Below the pieces are notes generated by a model that made no database searches, was not told the DNA's origin, and saw nothing but the letters and a program-made list of their open reading frames with translations. A stretch of DNA of 64,000 bases, from the NCBI RefSeq assembly GCF_014648475.1, contig NZ_BMRE01000015.1, positions 94,365 to 158,364 of the forward strand, given 5' to 3'. Below, one piece after another: positions 34,010 through 43,008 of this stretch. Origin of the DNA: Lentzea flava. Lineage in GTDB: Bacteria > Actinomycetota > Actinomycetes > Mycobacteriales > Pseudonocardiaceae. Positions within the stretch are counted from its first letter, which is position 1. The number at the start of each line of letters is the position of its first letter. The position numbers and the translations under genes were made by a program.

Positions 34010-35452
34010 CCGCAGGAACGACTTCACGGCGCTGTTGCCGAGCACCTTCTCGACGAGCCCCGGTTCCTCCTTCTGAGGTTTGGGAGGTTCCGGGGCTTGT
34101 TCCTGTTGGGGTGGAGCGACTTTCTGCATCAGCTGCTCGTAGGCCGACTCGCGGTCGACGGTCTCGGCGTACTTGCCGTGCAGATCGGATCCCTGCGCGG
34201 CCTGCTTGATCGCGTCGGTGCCAATGGTGTCCATCAACGAACGCGGCGCCCTGAGCCTCGTCCACGCGACCGGCGTCGGGGCGCCCTTCTCGCTCAGCAC
34301 GGTGATGATCGCCTCGCCGATGCCGAGCGAGGTGAGCGCTTTCTCCAGGTCGTAGTGCGGCGTGTTCGGGTACGTCTTCACCGTGCGCGCCAACGCTTTC
34401 TGGTCGTCCGGCGTGAACGCGCGCAAGGCGTGCTGGACACGCGCGCCGAGCTGCGACAGCACCTCGTTCGGGATGTCGGTCGGCAGCTGCGTGCAGAAGA
34501 AGACACCGATTCCCTTGGACCGGATGAGCTTCACGGTCTGGGTGATCTGGTCGAGGAACGCCTTCGACGCGTTGGCGAACAGCAAATGCGCCTCGTCGAA
34601 GAAGAAGACGAGCTTCGGCTTCTCGACGTCGCCCTCCTCCGGCAGCGTCTCGAACAGCTCGGCCAGCAACCACATGAGGAACGTCGAGAACAACGCCGGG
34701 TTGCCCTGCAGCTCGGCCAGTTCCAGCAGGCTGACGACACCCCTGCCGTCGCGTTGCCGCATCAGGTCGGCCGGATCCAGCTCCGGCTCGCCGAAGAACC
34801 GGTCACCGCCCTGCGCCTCCAGGTTCACCAGGGCCCGCAGGATCACCCCGGCCGTGGAGCTCGACACACCGCCGATGCCCTTCAGGTCCTCCTTGCCCTC
34901 GTCGCTCGTGAGGTGCTGGATGACGCTGCGCAGGTCCTTGGTGTCGAGCAGCGGCAGGCCCTTCGAGTCGGCCCAGTGGAAGATCAGGCCGAGCGTCGAT
35001 TCCTGGGTGTCGTTCAGGCCGAGCACCTTCGACAGCAGGATCGGCCCGAAGCTCGTGACCGTCGCCCGCAACGGCACCCCGACGCCGCCCGTGCCGATCG
35101 ACAGGAACTGGACCGGGTACGCCTGCGGCTGCCAGTCGTCGCCGGTGTCCTTGGCGCGGGTGTCCGTCCGGTCGTTGCGCTCGCCTTCGCGCGACAGACC
35201 GGACAAGTCGCCCTTCACGTCGGCCATCAGCACCGGCACGCCGTTGGCCGAGAGCTGTTCGGCGAGCAGCTGGAGGGTCTTCGTCTTGCCCGTTCCCGTT
35301 GCACCCGCGACAAGTCCGTGGCGGTTGACCATGGACAACGGGATGCGGACGTGTGCCGTCGACTCCACCTGTCCGTCGACCAGCACCGCGCCGAGTTCGA
35401 TGGCCGCGCTCTCGGAGGCGTACCCAGCAGCGATCTCAGCTTGAGCCGTCAT
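33941..35452 (-). CDS. HerA-like helicase/ATPase (DUF853 family)
   Basis: The 503-residue protein has Walker A GATGTGKT at residues 50-57, Walker B KLVFFFDEAHLLF near 294, an arginine-finger region GVFFCTQLPTDIP near 330, and a Gln/Pro/Glu-rich C-terminal region before a basic end TSRKRR. It belongs to the DUF853/HerA-like ATPases, often annotated as helicase HerA-domain proteins; partners such as NurA are not nearby. It ends by overlapping the MFS gene by 69 bases. Divergent from orn with 75 bases between starts. Confidence 0.9.
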   Translation of the reverse strand: MTAQAEIAAGYASESAAIELGAVLVDGQVESTAHVRIPLSMVNRHGLVAGATGTGKTKTLQLLAEQLSANGVPVLMADVKGDLSGLSREGERNDRTDTRAKDTGDDWQPQAYPVQFLSIGTGGVGVPLRATVTSFGPILLSKVLGLNDTQESTLGLIFHWADSKGLPLLDTKDLRSVIQHLTSDEGKEDLKGIGGVSSSTAGVILRALVNLEAQGGDRFFGEPELDPADLMRQRDGRGVVSLLELAELQGNPALFSTFLMWLLAELFETLPEEGDVEKPKLVFFFDEAHLLFANASKAFLDQITQTVKLIRSKGIGVFFCTQLPTDIPNEVLSQLGARVQHALRAFTPDDQKALARTVKTYPNTPHYDLEKALTSLGIGEAIITVLSEKGAPTPVAWTRLRAPRSLMDTIGTDAIKQAAQGSDLHGKYAETVDRESAYEQLMQKVAPPQQEQAPEPPKPQKEEPGLVEKVLGNSAVKSFLRSAGSALAREITRGIFGTSRKRR

Positions 35453-35527
35453 GCACGAGGAGCGTAACCAGGTTGCTGCACGCCGCCACTCGAAGTTGAC
35501 GCGTTGCGCAGTAATGTTCGGGGCGTG

Positions 35528-36130
35528 ATGGATCGTCTGGTGTGGATCGACTGCGAGATGACCGGACTCGACTTGGGCAAGGACGCTCTGATCGAGATCG
35601 CGGCACTGGTCACGGACGCCGAGCTGAACGTGCTCGGCGACGGCGTGGACATAGTGATCCACGCGGATGACGAAGTGCTCGCCTCGATGCCGGACGTCGT
35701 CATGGAGATGCACGCCAAGTCGGGCCTGACCGAGGAGGTCCGCGCCTCCACGGTGTCGTTGGAGGAGGCCGAGGCGGCCGTCCTCGCCTACATCAAGGAA
35801 TGGGTCCCCGACCCGCGCACGGCACCGCTGGCCGGCAACTCGATCGCCACGGACCGCGGCTTCATCGCCCGCGACATGCCCGCGCTCGACGCGCACCTGC
35901 ACTACCGCATGGTCGACGTGTCGTCGATCAAGGAGCTGTGCCGGCGCTGGTACCCGCGGATCTACTACGCGCAGCCGGGCAAGGGGCTCGCGCACCGGGC
36001 GCTCGCCGACATCGTCGAGTCGATCCGGGAGCTCGCGTACTACCGGCGCACGGCGTTCGTGCCGCAGCCGGGGCCGACGACCGAGCAGGCCCAGGCCGTG
36101 GCCGCTGAGCTGCTGAAAAACGCGGACTGA
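35528..36130 (+). CDS. orn: oligoribonuclease
   Basis: The 200-residue DEDDh exonuclease has ExoI VWIDCEMTGLD near residue 5, ExoII LAGNSIATDRGFI near 108, and ExoIII HRALADIVESI near 158 with the His. It degrades 2-5-nt RNAs and pGpG to nucleotides and is usually essential in actinobacteria. ATG 35528 is chosen (GTG immediately before it is an alternative). tRNA-His follows 65 bases downstream, a conserved arrangement in actinomycetes. Confidence 0.97.
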   Translation: MDRLVWIDCEMTGLDLGKDALIEIAALVTDAELNVLGDGVDIVIHADDEVLASMPDVVMEMHAKSGLTEEVRASTVSLEEAEAAVLAYIKEWVPDPRTAPLAGNSIATDRGFIARDMPALDAHLHYRMVDVSSIKELCRRWYPRIYYAQPGKGLAHRALADIVESIRELAYYRRTAFVPQPGPTTEQAQAVAAELLKNAD

Positions 36131-36195
36131 CCCCTGATTTTTATCTTGGTGGATGCCGTTGCTATGCTTTCCTCGCCGGTCACGGACCGGTGATG

Positions 36196-36268
36196 GTGGG
36201 TGTAGCTCAGCTGGCAGAGCACTGGGTTGTGATCCCAGGTGTCGCGGGTTCAAGTCCCGTCACTCACC
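36196..36268 (+). tRNA. tRNA-His(GTG)
   Basis: Acceptor GTGGGTG pairs with CACTCAC (one G-U), anticodon arm CTGGG-TTGTGAT-CCCAG gives GTG, and the T arm is GCGGGTTCAAGTCCCGT. A G at 36195 can serve as the extra G-1 pairing with C at 36268, typical of tRNA-His. Confidence 0.97.
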
Positions 36269-36276
36269 CTTTGTCG

Positions 36277-36305
36277 AAAGGCCTCCGCACAACGCGGGGG
36301 CCTTT
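36277..36305 (+). terminator. hairpin terminator after tRNA-His
   Basis: Arms AAAGGCCTCCGC and GCGGGGGCCTTT around ACAAC, with one mismatch, end 21 bases before the ABC-F start. The 3' side gives CTTTCTTC. It can end the orn/tRNA transcript. Confidence 0.75.
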
Positions 36306-36326
36306 CTTCACGTTTCGGGAGAGTTC

Positions 36327-37952
36327 ATGACCACGCTCGTCGCCAAGGATCTCGCCGCAGGTCACGGTGACCGCGTCCTGTTCTCCGGGCTCGATCTCGT
36401 GGTCGCTCCCGGCGACGTGATCGGGCTCGTCGGCGTGAACGGCGCGGGCAAGTCGACGCTGCTGCGGACGCTGGCCGGGCTCATTCCGGCCGAGCAGGGC
36501 CGGGTGTCGCTCAACCCGCCATCCGCGAACGTCGGGCACCTGCCGCAGGAGCCGGAGCGTCGTGAGGGCGAGACCGTGCGCGAGTTCCTGGCTCGCAGGA
36601 CTGGTGTTGCCGCAGCTCAGGCCGACCTGGACCGCGCCACCGAGGCGTTGACCGCCGGGAACGACGAGGGCTACTCGGACGCGCTCGACCGGTGGCTCGC
36701 GCTGGGCGGCGCCGACCTGGAGGAACGGTCGCTGGAGGTCATCGCGGACCTCGGCCTGACCGTGGGGCTGGACGCGTTGATGACCTCGCTGTCCGGCGGC
36801 CAGGCGGCGCGGGCCGGCATGGCGTCGTTGCTGCTCAGCCGCTACGACATCTTCCTGCTGGACGAGCCGACCAACGACCTGGACCTCGACGGCCTGGAGC
36901 GGTTGGAGAAGTTCGTCACAGGGCTGCGCGCGGGCACGGTGCTGGTGTCGCACGACCGCGAGTTCCTGGCCCGCACGGTGACGAGCGTGCTGGAGCTCGA
37001 TCTGCACCAGAACGCCGTGCGCCTCTACGGCGGCGGCTACGAGTCGTACCTCGAAGAGCGCGCACGTGCCCGTCAGCACGCCCGTGACGACTACGAGGAG
37101 TTCGCGGACACCAAGGCCGCGTTGGAGGCCCGTGCGCGCATGCAGCGCGCGTGGATGGAGAAGGGCGTGAAGAACGCCCGGCGCAAGGCGGGCGACAACG
37201 ACAAGAACGCCCGCAAGTTCCGTGCCGACGCCACCGAGAAGCAGGCCTCGAAGGCCCGCCAGACCGATCGCATGATCGAACGGCTGGAGGTTGTCGAGGA
37301 GCCCCGCAAGGAGTGGGAGCTGCGGATGGAGATCGCCGCGGCCCCGCGTTCCGGTGCCGTCGTGGCGTCTCTGCGTGCGGCCGTGGTGTCTCGCGGGTCG
37401 TTCACGCTGGGCCCGGTCGACCTGCAGATCGACTGGGCGGACCGGGTCGCGATCACCGGGGCGAACGGCGCGGGCAAGTCGACGTTGCTGGCGGCGCTGC
37501 TCGGACGGGTGGAGCTGGCCTCCGGTTACGCCACGCTCGGCTCCGGTGTCGTGGTGGGCGAGGTGGACCAGGCTCGCGGGCTGTTCCTGGGCGACCTGCC
37601 GCTGGTGGACGCGTTCCAGGAGGCCGTGCCGGAGATGACGCCCGCCGACGTGCGGACGTTGCTCGCGAAGTTTGGGCTGAAGGCGGCGCACGTGCTGCGT
37701 CCGGCGGCGTCGTTGTCGCCGGGCGAGCGGACGCGGGCCGCGCTGGCGTTGCTGCAGGGCCGCGGGGTGAACCTGCTGGTGCTCGACGAACCGACGAACC
37801 ACCTCGACCTGGCCGCGATCGAGCAGCTGGAGTCGGCGCTGGAGAACTACCCCGGCACGTTGCTGCTCGTCACGCACGACCGGCGGATGCTCGAGGCGGT
37901 GCGGGTGAACCGTCACCTGACCGTCGCGGACGGCCAGGTGACGGTGTCCTGA
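36327..37952 (+). CDS. ABC-F family ATP-binding protein
   Basis: The 541-residue protein has two ABC domains without membrane segments. Domain 1: Walker A GVNGAGKST near residue 39, signature LSGGQAARAGM near 156, Walker B YDIFLLDEPTNDLDLDG near 174. Domain 2: GANGAGKST near 383, LSPGERTRAALALL near 461, LLVLDEPTNHLDLAA near 482. The charged linker (about 245-330) is the ABC-F signature that reaches the ribosomal P site. Such proteins act on ribosomes as translation factors or antibiotic protectors; this subgroup's role cannot be decided by reading. Confidence 0.93.
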   Translation: MTTLVAKDLAAGHGDRVLFSGLDLVVAPGDVIGLVGVNGAGKSTLLRTLAGLIPAEQGRVSLNPPSANVGHLPQEPERREGETVREFLARRTGVAAAQADLDRATEALTAGNDEGYSDALDRWLALGGADLEERSLEVIADLGLTVGLDALMTSLSGGQAARAGMASLLLSRYDIFLLDEPTNDLDLDGLERLEKFVTGLRAGTVLVSHDREFLARTVTSVLELDLHQNAVRLYGGGYESYLEERARARQHARDDYEEFADTKAALEARARMQRAWMEKGVKNARRKAGDNDKNARKFRADATEKQASKARQTDRMIERLEVVEEPRKEWELRMEIAAAPRSGAVVASLRAAVVSRGSFTLGPVDLQIDWADRVAITGANGAGKSTLLAALLGRVELASGYATLGSGVVVGEVDQARGLFLGDLPLVDAFQEAVPEMTPADVRTLLAKFGLKAAHVLRPAASLSPGERTRAALALLQGRGVNLLVLDEPTNHLDLAAIEQLESALENYPGTLLLVTHDRRMLEAVRVNRHLTVADGQVTVS

Positions 37953-37953
37953 G

Positions 37954-39930
37954 CTACTTCAGGTCGATGCGGTAGATCTGGGTCGTGCTGTTGTTGGGGA
38001 TGGAGTCCTTGTCCCCGTTGGACGTCGTGAGCCAGAGGTCACCTCGGGGCGTCTTCTCGACCGTCCTCAAGCGACCGTAGGAGCCCTCGAAGAAGATCTC
38101 CGGCTGACCGCCGATCGGGATCCGGTAGAGCCGCTGACCGCGCAACGCCGCCAGGTACAGCACGTCGTCCACAATGGTCAGTCCGCTCGGGGAAGCCTGC
38201 GAGACGGGCCAGGTGTGCTTGGGCGCGATGAACTCGCCGCACTGGCCGGACGTGCCCTCGCAGGCCGGCCAGCCGTAGTTGCCGCCCGGCCTGATCAGGT
38301 TGATCTCGTCCATGACCGAGTTGCCGAACTCGGCCTCCCAGAGCCTGCCGCGCGAATCGAACGCGAGACCCTGCACGTTGCGGTGGCCGTAGCTGTAGAC
38401 GTACTTGCCGGGGAACGGGTTGTCGCGCGGCACGCTGCCGTCGGGGTTGACCCGCAACACCTTGCCGCCCAACGAGTTCAGGTCCTGCGCGTTCGCCGCG
38501 ACCTGGCCGTCGCCGGTCGCGATGTAGAGCTTGCCGTCCGGGCCGAACCGCAGCCGGCCGCCGTTGTGGAACTTGTTGCGCGGGGCGCCGGTCAGCAGGA
38601 CCTGATGCGCGTCGAGCTTGCCGTCGACCAGCTTGAACCTGACGAGCCGGTTGTCGGTGGGGCTGGTGTGGTAGGCGTAGAGCCAGCCGTCCTTGTGCTC
38701 CAAACCGAGCAGGCCGCCCTCGCCGTCGGTGCTGACGACGTTCGGGACGCGTCCGGCGACCGTCTTCTCGCCGTTGGGCGCGATGCGGATGATGTCGCCG
38801 GTGTCGCGCTGGGCGTAGAACGCGGTGCCGTCCCTGAGGAACTCCAGGCCCCACGGCACATCCGTGTCGTCGGTGATCTTGGTGACCTCACCGACGGCGT
38901 CGTGCCCCTTGCGGGTGGCCGTCTTGATCGGCGCGGTGAACGGCGAGCTCTTGCCGGCGGTGTCGACGGCCTTGACCACGAACTCGTACGCGGTGTCCTG
39001 CTTGAGGCCCGCGATCGTGGTCTGCAGGCCGGTGGTCGTGCCGACCTGGACGCCGCCCGAGAAGACCGCGTAGCTCGCCACTGCGACGTCGTCGCTCGAA
39101 GCTCCCCAGGCGAGCGAGACGCTGTTGGCGGTGGCCTTGGTGGCGATCGCGGTGGACGGCGTGGTCGGCGGTCCGGTGTCGACGACGGCGGGCGGCGTGG
39201 TGACCGTGACCGAGTTGCTCGCCTGCGAGATGTTGCCGGCGGCGTCCTTCGCGTTGACGTAGAAGGAGTACGTGGTGTTCGGGGTGAGCCGGGTGATGTT
39301 GTTGGAGAGCCCGTCGACGGTCTTCACGTACTGACCGGACTGGTAGATCTCGTAGTTCGCGACGGCCACGTTGTCACTCGCCGCGCCCCACTGCAGGTTC
39401 ACCGAAGTGGGCGTGAAGGCCTTGACCGACAACGTTCCCGGGGCGCTCGGCGGTGTGGTGTCGACGACGCCAGGAGTGCCGTGGACCTCGAATTCCCTGA
39501 GCTCGTAGGCGTGGAAGCACGGTGTGGTGAGGGAAACCCGGATCCAGCGGCCGAAGCCGGTGAACTCGATGTTGTCGTCGCCGCCGTCACCGTTGTCCGT
39601 GCTGTGCACGTCGCGCCAGTACACGCCTTCCGGCGACGTCTGGACCGCGTACTTCCTGGCGCACAGGGCGCCCCAGCGGAGCACGACCCGGTTGATCGTG
39701 GACATCGAGCCGAGGTCGATGGCGATCCACTGCCGGCCACCGCCCTCGCTGCGCCACGTGGTCCTGCGGTCGAGGTCCGTGGCCTTCGTGGCGACGTGAC
39801 GGGCGTTGCTCTCGCTCGACGCCGTCGCCGGTCCGGCGAGCGAGAGCAGCACGTCGTCTGCCTGTGCTGGTGGTGCCGCCACCGCCGTGAGCGCCAGTGC
39901 GGTGATGACCGCGAGCAGTCTTCGGGCCAC
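37954..39930 (-). CDS. secreted PQQ-type sugar dehydrogenase with F5/8C and two Fn3 domains
   Basis: The 658-residue protein has a signal peptide (cleavage near AQA-DD, residue 25), an F5/8 type C discoidin-like domain (residues 27-150), two fibronectin type III domains (about 160-250 and 255-340), and a C-terminal six-bladed beta-propeller of the glucose/sorbosone dehydrogenase family: VPWGLEFLRDGTAFYAQRDT near 360, GLLGLEHKDGWLYAYH near 405, GGRLRFGPDGKLYIATGDG near 448, GHRNVQGLAFDSRGRLWEAE near 510, and GGNYGWPACEG near 545. It probably oxidises extracellular sugars bound by the accessory domains. A CAAACGTTTG palindrome lies upstream. Confidence 0.9.
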   Translation of the reverse strand: MARRLLAVITALALTAVAAPPAQADDVLLSLAGPATASSESNARHVATKATDLDRRTTWRSEGGGRQWIAIDLGSMSTINRVVLRWGALCARKYAVQTSPEGVYWRDVHSTDNGDGGDDNIEFTGFGRWIRVSLTTPCFHAYELREFEVHGTPGVVDTTPPSAPGTLSVKAFTPTSVNLQWGAASDNVAVANYEIYQSGQYVKTVDGLSNNITRLTPNTTYSFYVNAKDAAGNISQASNSVTVTTPPAVVDTGPPTTPSTAIATKATANSVSLAWGASSDDVAVASYAVFSGGVQVGTTTGLQTTIAGLKQDTAYEFVVKAVDTAGKSSPFTAPIKTATRKGHDAVGEVTKITDDTDVPWGLEFLRDGTAFYAQRDTGDIIRIAPNGEKTVAGRVPNVVSTDGEGGLLGLEHKDGWLYAYHTSPTDNRLVRFKLVDGKLDAHQVLLTGAPRNKFHNGGRLRFGPDGKLYIATGDGQVAANAQDLNSLGGKVLRVNPDGSVPRDNPFPGKYVYSYGHRNVQGLAFDSRGRLWEAEFGNSVMDEINLIRPGGNYGWPACEGTSGQCGEFIAPKHTWPVSQASPSGLTIVDDVLYLAALRGQRLYRIPIGGQPEIFFEGSYGRLRTVEKTPRGDLWLTTSNGDKDSIPNNSTTQIYRIDLK

Positions 39931-39977
39931 GGTGCCTCCCAGATGGGTCGGGTGGCGGTGGCGGCGTCAGCCTTTCA

Positions 39978-39987
39978 CAAACGTTTG
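39978..39987. promoter_or_regulatory. LacI-like palindrome upstream of sugar dehydrogenase
   Basis: CAAACGTTTG is a perfect ten-base palindrome with the central CG of LacI-family operators, 47 bases before the dehydrogenase start and just after the L,D-transpeptidase stop. Confidence 0.5.
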
Positions 39988-39994
39988 CAGAGGG

Positions 39995-41179
39995 CTAGCG
40001 GTTGCCCTGAACCCACTGCGTCCACGGGACCTGCCAGTCGCCGAAACCGTCCCACGCCTCCAGGGGCGGGCCACCGGAGTTGGTGACGATGACGACATCG
40101 CCCTGCTTGCTGTTGTCGATCACCCACTTGGCGTTCTCCGGCGAGAGGTTGAGGCAGCCGTGGCTGACGTTGCGCCGGCCCTGGTCACCGATGGACCACG
40201 GCGCGCTGTGGAAGAAGATGCCGCTGTTGGACATCCGGTACGCCCAGTCGACCGGCGTCTTGTAGCCGCCGTTCTCCAGCGCCAGGCCGTACGTGGTGGA
40301 GTCCATGATCATGTGGTCGTGCTTCTCCATCAGCACGTACGTGCCGACCGGAGTGGTGTTCGCCGCGTTGCCCATCGACGTCGGCATCGTGCGGATGACC
40401 TGGCCGTTCTTCTTGACGGTGACCTGGTGCGTCTGCCCGTCCGCCTCGTAGATCATCTCGTCGCCGACCGTGGTCGTGATCACGCGGTCTTCCTGGCCGT
40501 AGATGCCGTCGCCGACGGTCTTGCCGTAGACCTTGATGTGCATGGTGATCTTGGTGCCCGGCTTCCAGAACTTCTCAGGACGCCAGTGCACCTCCTTCTT
40601 GTTGAACCAGTAGAAGGCGCCCTCGACCTTGGGCTCGGTGGTGATCTCCAGCATCTTCTCGGCCGCGACCTTGTCGGCCACCGGCTCGTCGAAGTAGAAG
40701 GCGAGCGGCTGCCCCACCCCGATCGTGGTGCCGTCCATCGGGTTCGTCGACACGTAGGTCAACGTCCGCGGCTTCACCGTGGTGAAGGTCGACTCCTTGG
40801 TCTGCGGCTTGCCGTCCTCACCGGTCGCCGTGGCGCTCAGCTTGTAGGTCTTGCCGTACCCGAGCGGCTCGGTGTTGGTCCACTGCGTCGACTCGGGGTT
40901 CATCTTCCCCTCGACGAACTTGCCCTCGGGGTTCGTCAGCTTGACCTCGGTCAGCTTCCCGTCCGCCGCCGTGGCGATGACCGGCAGCCCCGGCGCCACG
41001 TCCACCGCGCCGTTGTTCAACGCCAACGTCAAGGTGACGGGCTTCGGCGGCGGCGGAGCACTCGACGACGTGCTCGCAGCCCCGCTGGCCCCCTCACTGC
41101 CCCCTGAACAGCCTGCGATCAGGATCACAGCGACTCCCGCCATGACCACCCCACGACCGCGCCTGCCCCACATCCCCAT
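39995..41179 (-). CDS. L,D-transpeptidase lipoprotein (Ldt, Ig-YkuD type)
   Basis: From ATG 41179 the protein has 394 residues: a lipobox VILIAGC with Cys near residue 22, two Ig-like domains (about 45-255), and a YkuD catalytic domain ending in FHSAPWSIGDQGRRNVSHGC, then LNLSPENAKWV near 345, with His and Cys of the HXX14-17[ST]HGChN motif. It makes 3-3 cross-links in peptidoglycan outside the membrane. An upstream in-frame GTG would add 74 residues but places the signal peptide internally, so ATG 41179 is correct. The SUBSTRATE loop 'KNGQVIRTMPTSMGN' is present near 265. Confidence 0.95.
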   Translation of the reverse strand: MGMWGRRGRGVVMAGVAVILIAGCSGGSEGASGAASTSSSAPPPPKPVTLTLALNNGAVDVAPGLPVIATAADGKLTEVKLTNPEGKFVEGKMNPESTQWTNTEPLGYGKTYKLSATATGEDGKPQTKESTFTTVKPRTLTYVSTNPMDGTTIGVGQPLAFYFDEPVADKVAAEKMLEITTEPKVEGAFYWFNKKEVHWRPEKFWKPGTKITMHIKVYGKTVGDGIYGQEDRVITTTVGDEMIYEADGQTHQVTVKKNGQVIRTMPTSMGNAANTTPVGTYVLMEKHDHMIMDSTTYGLALENGGYKTPVDWAYRMSNSGIFFHSAPWSIGDQGRRNVSHGCLNLSPENAKWVIDNSKQGDVVIVTNSGGPPLEAWDGFGDWQVPWTQWVQGNR

Positions 41180-41409
41180 CGACGCACTTCCGATCTGCTT
41201 GTCGCCCGCTCCCGAGACTGCCTGCACGAAGTCGTATTGGCGTCCCCCGACTAGGTGACGACATGGGGTGCCCGAAAGTTGCGCGAGTGGCCGGATCGTT
41301 ACGAGCCGGATGACCCCCCGGAAGGCCCTGACCAGCCGATTGGGATCCGATCGAGGCCCTGTGCTAACGTTCTCCACGTCGGAACGGCAAGTGTCCGGCA
41401 CACAAACAA

Positions 41410-41483
41410 GCGCCGCTAGCTCAGTTGGTTAGAGCAGCTGACTCTTAATCAGCGGGTCCGGGGTTCGAGTCCCTGGCGGCGTA
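41410..41483 (+). tRNA. tRNA-Lys(CTT), copy 1
   Basis: Acceptor GCGCCGC pairs with GCGGCGT (one G-U), anticodon arm GCTGA-CTCTTAA-TCAGC gives CTT, T arm CGGGG-TTCGAGT-CCCTG, discriminator A at 41483. The gene is identical over 74 bases to the copy at 53381-53454, and CCCTGTGCTAACGTTCT upstream is also shared. Confidence 0.97.
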
Positions 41484-41497
41484 CTTCACAAATGGTT

Positions 41498-41524
41498 GGC
41501 TCATGCTCATTGAGAGCATGAGCC
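41498..41524 (+). terminator. strong terminator after tRNA-Lys copy 1
   Basis: Perfect 11-base arms GGCTCATGCTC and GAGCATGAGCC with a five-base loop are followed by a T-rich stretch TTCCTTTGTTTCG. Confidence 0.85.
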
Positions 41525-41548
41525 TTCCTTTGTTTCGTTGTGTTTTTT

Positions 41549-41591
41549 GGGGGCCGAGCCCCCAAACCCCACGCCGGGGGCAAGCCCCCGG
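41549..41591. repeat. two G/C-run hairpins downstream of tRNA-Lys terminator
   Basis: GGGGG-ccgag-CCCCC (41549-41563) and CCGGGGGC-aa-GCCCCCGG (41574-41591) follow a T6 run. The 320-bp stretch between tRNA-Lys and the CsbD gene holds no convincing protein gene; these stems are its only clear structure. They may be a second terminator or a tRNA-linked repeat. Confidence 0.6.
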
Positions 41592-41803
41592 ACCCCCAGC
41601 GGGTGTCGCCGCGGAGTGATGAACCCGGGCGATGGCCTTCGTCGTAGGTCGAATGGGTGGCGAGGTAGGTCGTGTGGGATGGCGATGCTGTCGTCGGCGC
41701 GGACAAATCCCGGGCTGATGGAGGCCGGATGGTTGAGGTTTGTCTGAGCGGGCATCCGGAGGCAGACGTCGCACCTGAGATTCGGGTGTCGGGGAAGGAC
41801 CAC

Positions 41804-41980
41804 ATGGGCACCGACGACAAGCTCGACGCCAAGGCCGACGAGCTCAAGGGCAAGGTCAAGGAAGGCGTCGGCGACGCGACCGACGACAAGGGCTTGGAAA
41901 CCGAGGGCAAGGTCGACCAGGCGAAGGGTCACCTGAGTGAGTCGGCCGAGAAGGTCAAGGACGCCTTCAAGAAGGACTGA
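41804..41980 (+). CDS. CsbD family stress protein
   Basis: The 58-residue, Lys/Asp/Glu-rich helical protein fits the CsbD family (DKLDAKADELKGKVKEGVGD start, then GKVDQAKGHLSE and KVKDAFKKD). CsbD proteins are small stress-induced hydrophilic proteins. ATG 41804 follows GGGGAAGGA at 5 bases. Confidence 0.9.
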   Translation: MGTDDKLDAKADELKGKVKEGVGDATDDKGLETEGKVDQAKGHLSESAEKVKDAFKKD

Positions 41981-42186
41981 ACGGCTCACTGCTCTCCCCA
42001 GGAGCGCGCACCTCGGCGGTGCGCGCTCCTGGCTGTGTGCGGTCCCGCGAACGGTCCATCACGGCTGCGAGCGGTTACAGTGAGGTGCAGGGCCGTTCAT
42101 CGGCCCGTCCGCTCGCTTCGTCACCTCCGCGGTCTGAGTGCCCGCCCGCCTTGGCTCCGCAGCGACCTGAGGAAGATGGAGACCGC

Positions 42187-42642
42187 ATGGCAGTGACCGC
42201 GCCCATCGGTGATGATCGGGTCGTGCGCGGCGGGAACGCCACCTCCGAGGGCACGTACCTGCTGGCAGGCGCCCTCGAGCGTTATGTGGGGAAGGTCGCC
42301 GAGGCTCTCGGTGTGCCGCGCGACGGCATCAGCTTCGAGGTCACCGACACCGCGACGGCCTACATCGCACTCGGCTGCCGTGCCGTGGCCCACCCCGATC
42401 GTGACGTCATGCTCGTCTGGAGCGCGACGCAGGGCTGGACCGTGTCGATCGAGACCGATCCCGCCGAGCCTCGGATCGTGCTCGCCCGCTCGGCCGGGGA
42501 CATCGTGCAGGCGCCTGAGGCGGTGGTGCGCCTGGTGGCAGAGTCCATGGGACGGCTCGGTGCCCGGGAGACCGCGGTGGCTGGCCCGCCGCTGATGGGG
42601 TGGTCGGACCTCGCCGAGTGCATGGAACGTTACGCGCCCTGA
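42187..42642 (+). CDS. conserved protein, DUF6292-like
   Basis: The 151-residue protein has YVGKVAEALGVPRDGISFEV near residue 35, an AYIALG strand, and VMLVWSATQGWTVSIET near 78, a compact alpha/beta fold. From memory it resembles the DUF6292 family seen in Pseudonocardiaceae; this could not be checked. ATG 42187 follows a purine-rich run (GAGACC) and gives the compact domain; longer upstream in-frame sequence is non-coding-like. Function unknown. Confidence 0.7.
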   Translation: MAVTAPIGDDRVVRGGNATSEGTYLLAGALERYVGKVAEALGVPRDGISFEVTDTATAYIALGCRAVAHPDRDVMLVWSATQGWTVSIETDPAEPRIVLARSAGDIVQAPEAVVRLVAESMGRLGARETAVAGPPLMGWSDLAECMERYAP

Positions 42643-43008
42643 AGTCGTGGACGCCGTTCCGGTCGGGCAGGCCGGTTCACGTCGCACTCGGCGAAACCTG
42701 AACCGGTCCCCTTCCGGGGACCTCGCCGCCGAACTGCCCGCGGTGCCGTCAGTTCGGCTGGGCGAGATACCGCGGGTGAGCTACAACGTTCACCGGGTTC
42801 TGGTCGGAGCCGCCGCACACCGTGAACGTCGTCGCGGGCGACCGGCGCCACCTCACCCTGCTCCCCGTTCCGCCGCAGTGAAACCAGTTGGTCCATTGTG
42901 GACATGGCTGATGCCGGCAGGGCATAAGAGCGCAGGCTCAAGGTGGTGGAGGACGTGCTGACCGGACGAACCCGCCACGGCGTTCGCCGGGGTGAGAAGA
43001 GTGTGCTC
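42643..43008. other. gene-poor stretch
   Basis: No frame here has convincing start, RBS and protein-like composition. A short readable end, VNVVAGDRRHLTLLPVPPQ with TGA at about 42880, has no start and may be a gene remnant. The stretch also contains GTCCATTGTGGAC at 42890, a dyad often found near actinomycete promoters. Confidence 0.4.

Noticed and set aside
41549..41591. Possible CRISPR-like or rRNA-related repeat in G/C runs
   Set aside because: Only two unequal hairpins, no spacers or regular period. No CRISPR array or rRNA gene was found in the window.
42390..42640. Overlapping Arg-rich frames in the DUF6292-like gene
   Set aside because: They are alternative-frame shadows of the coding sequence.
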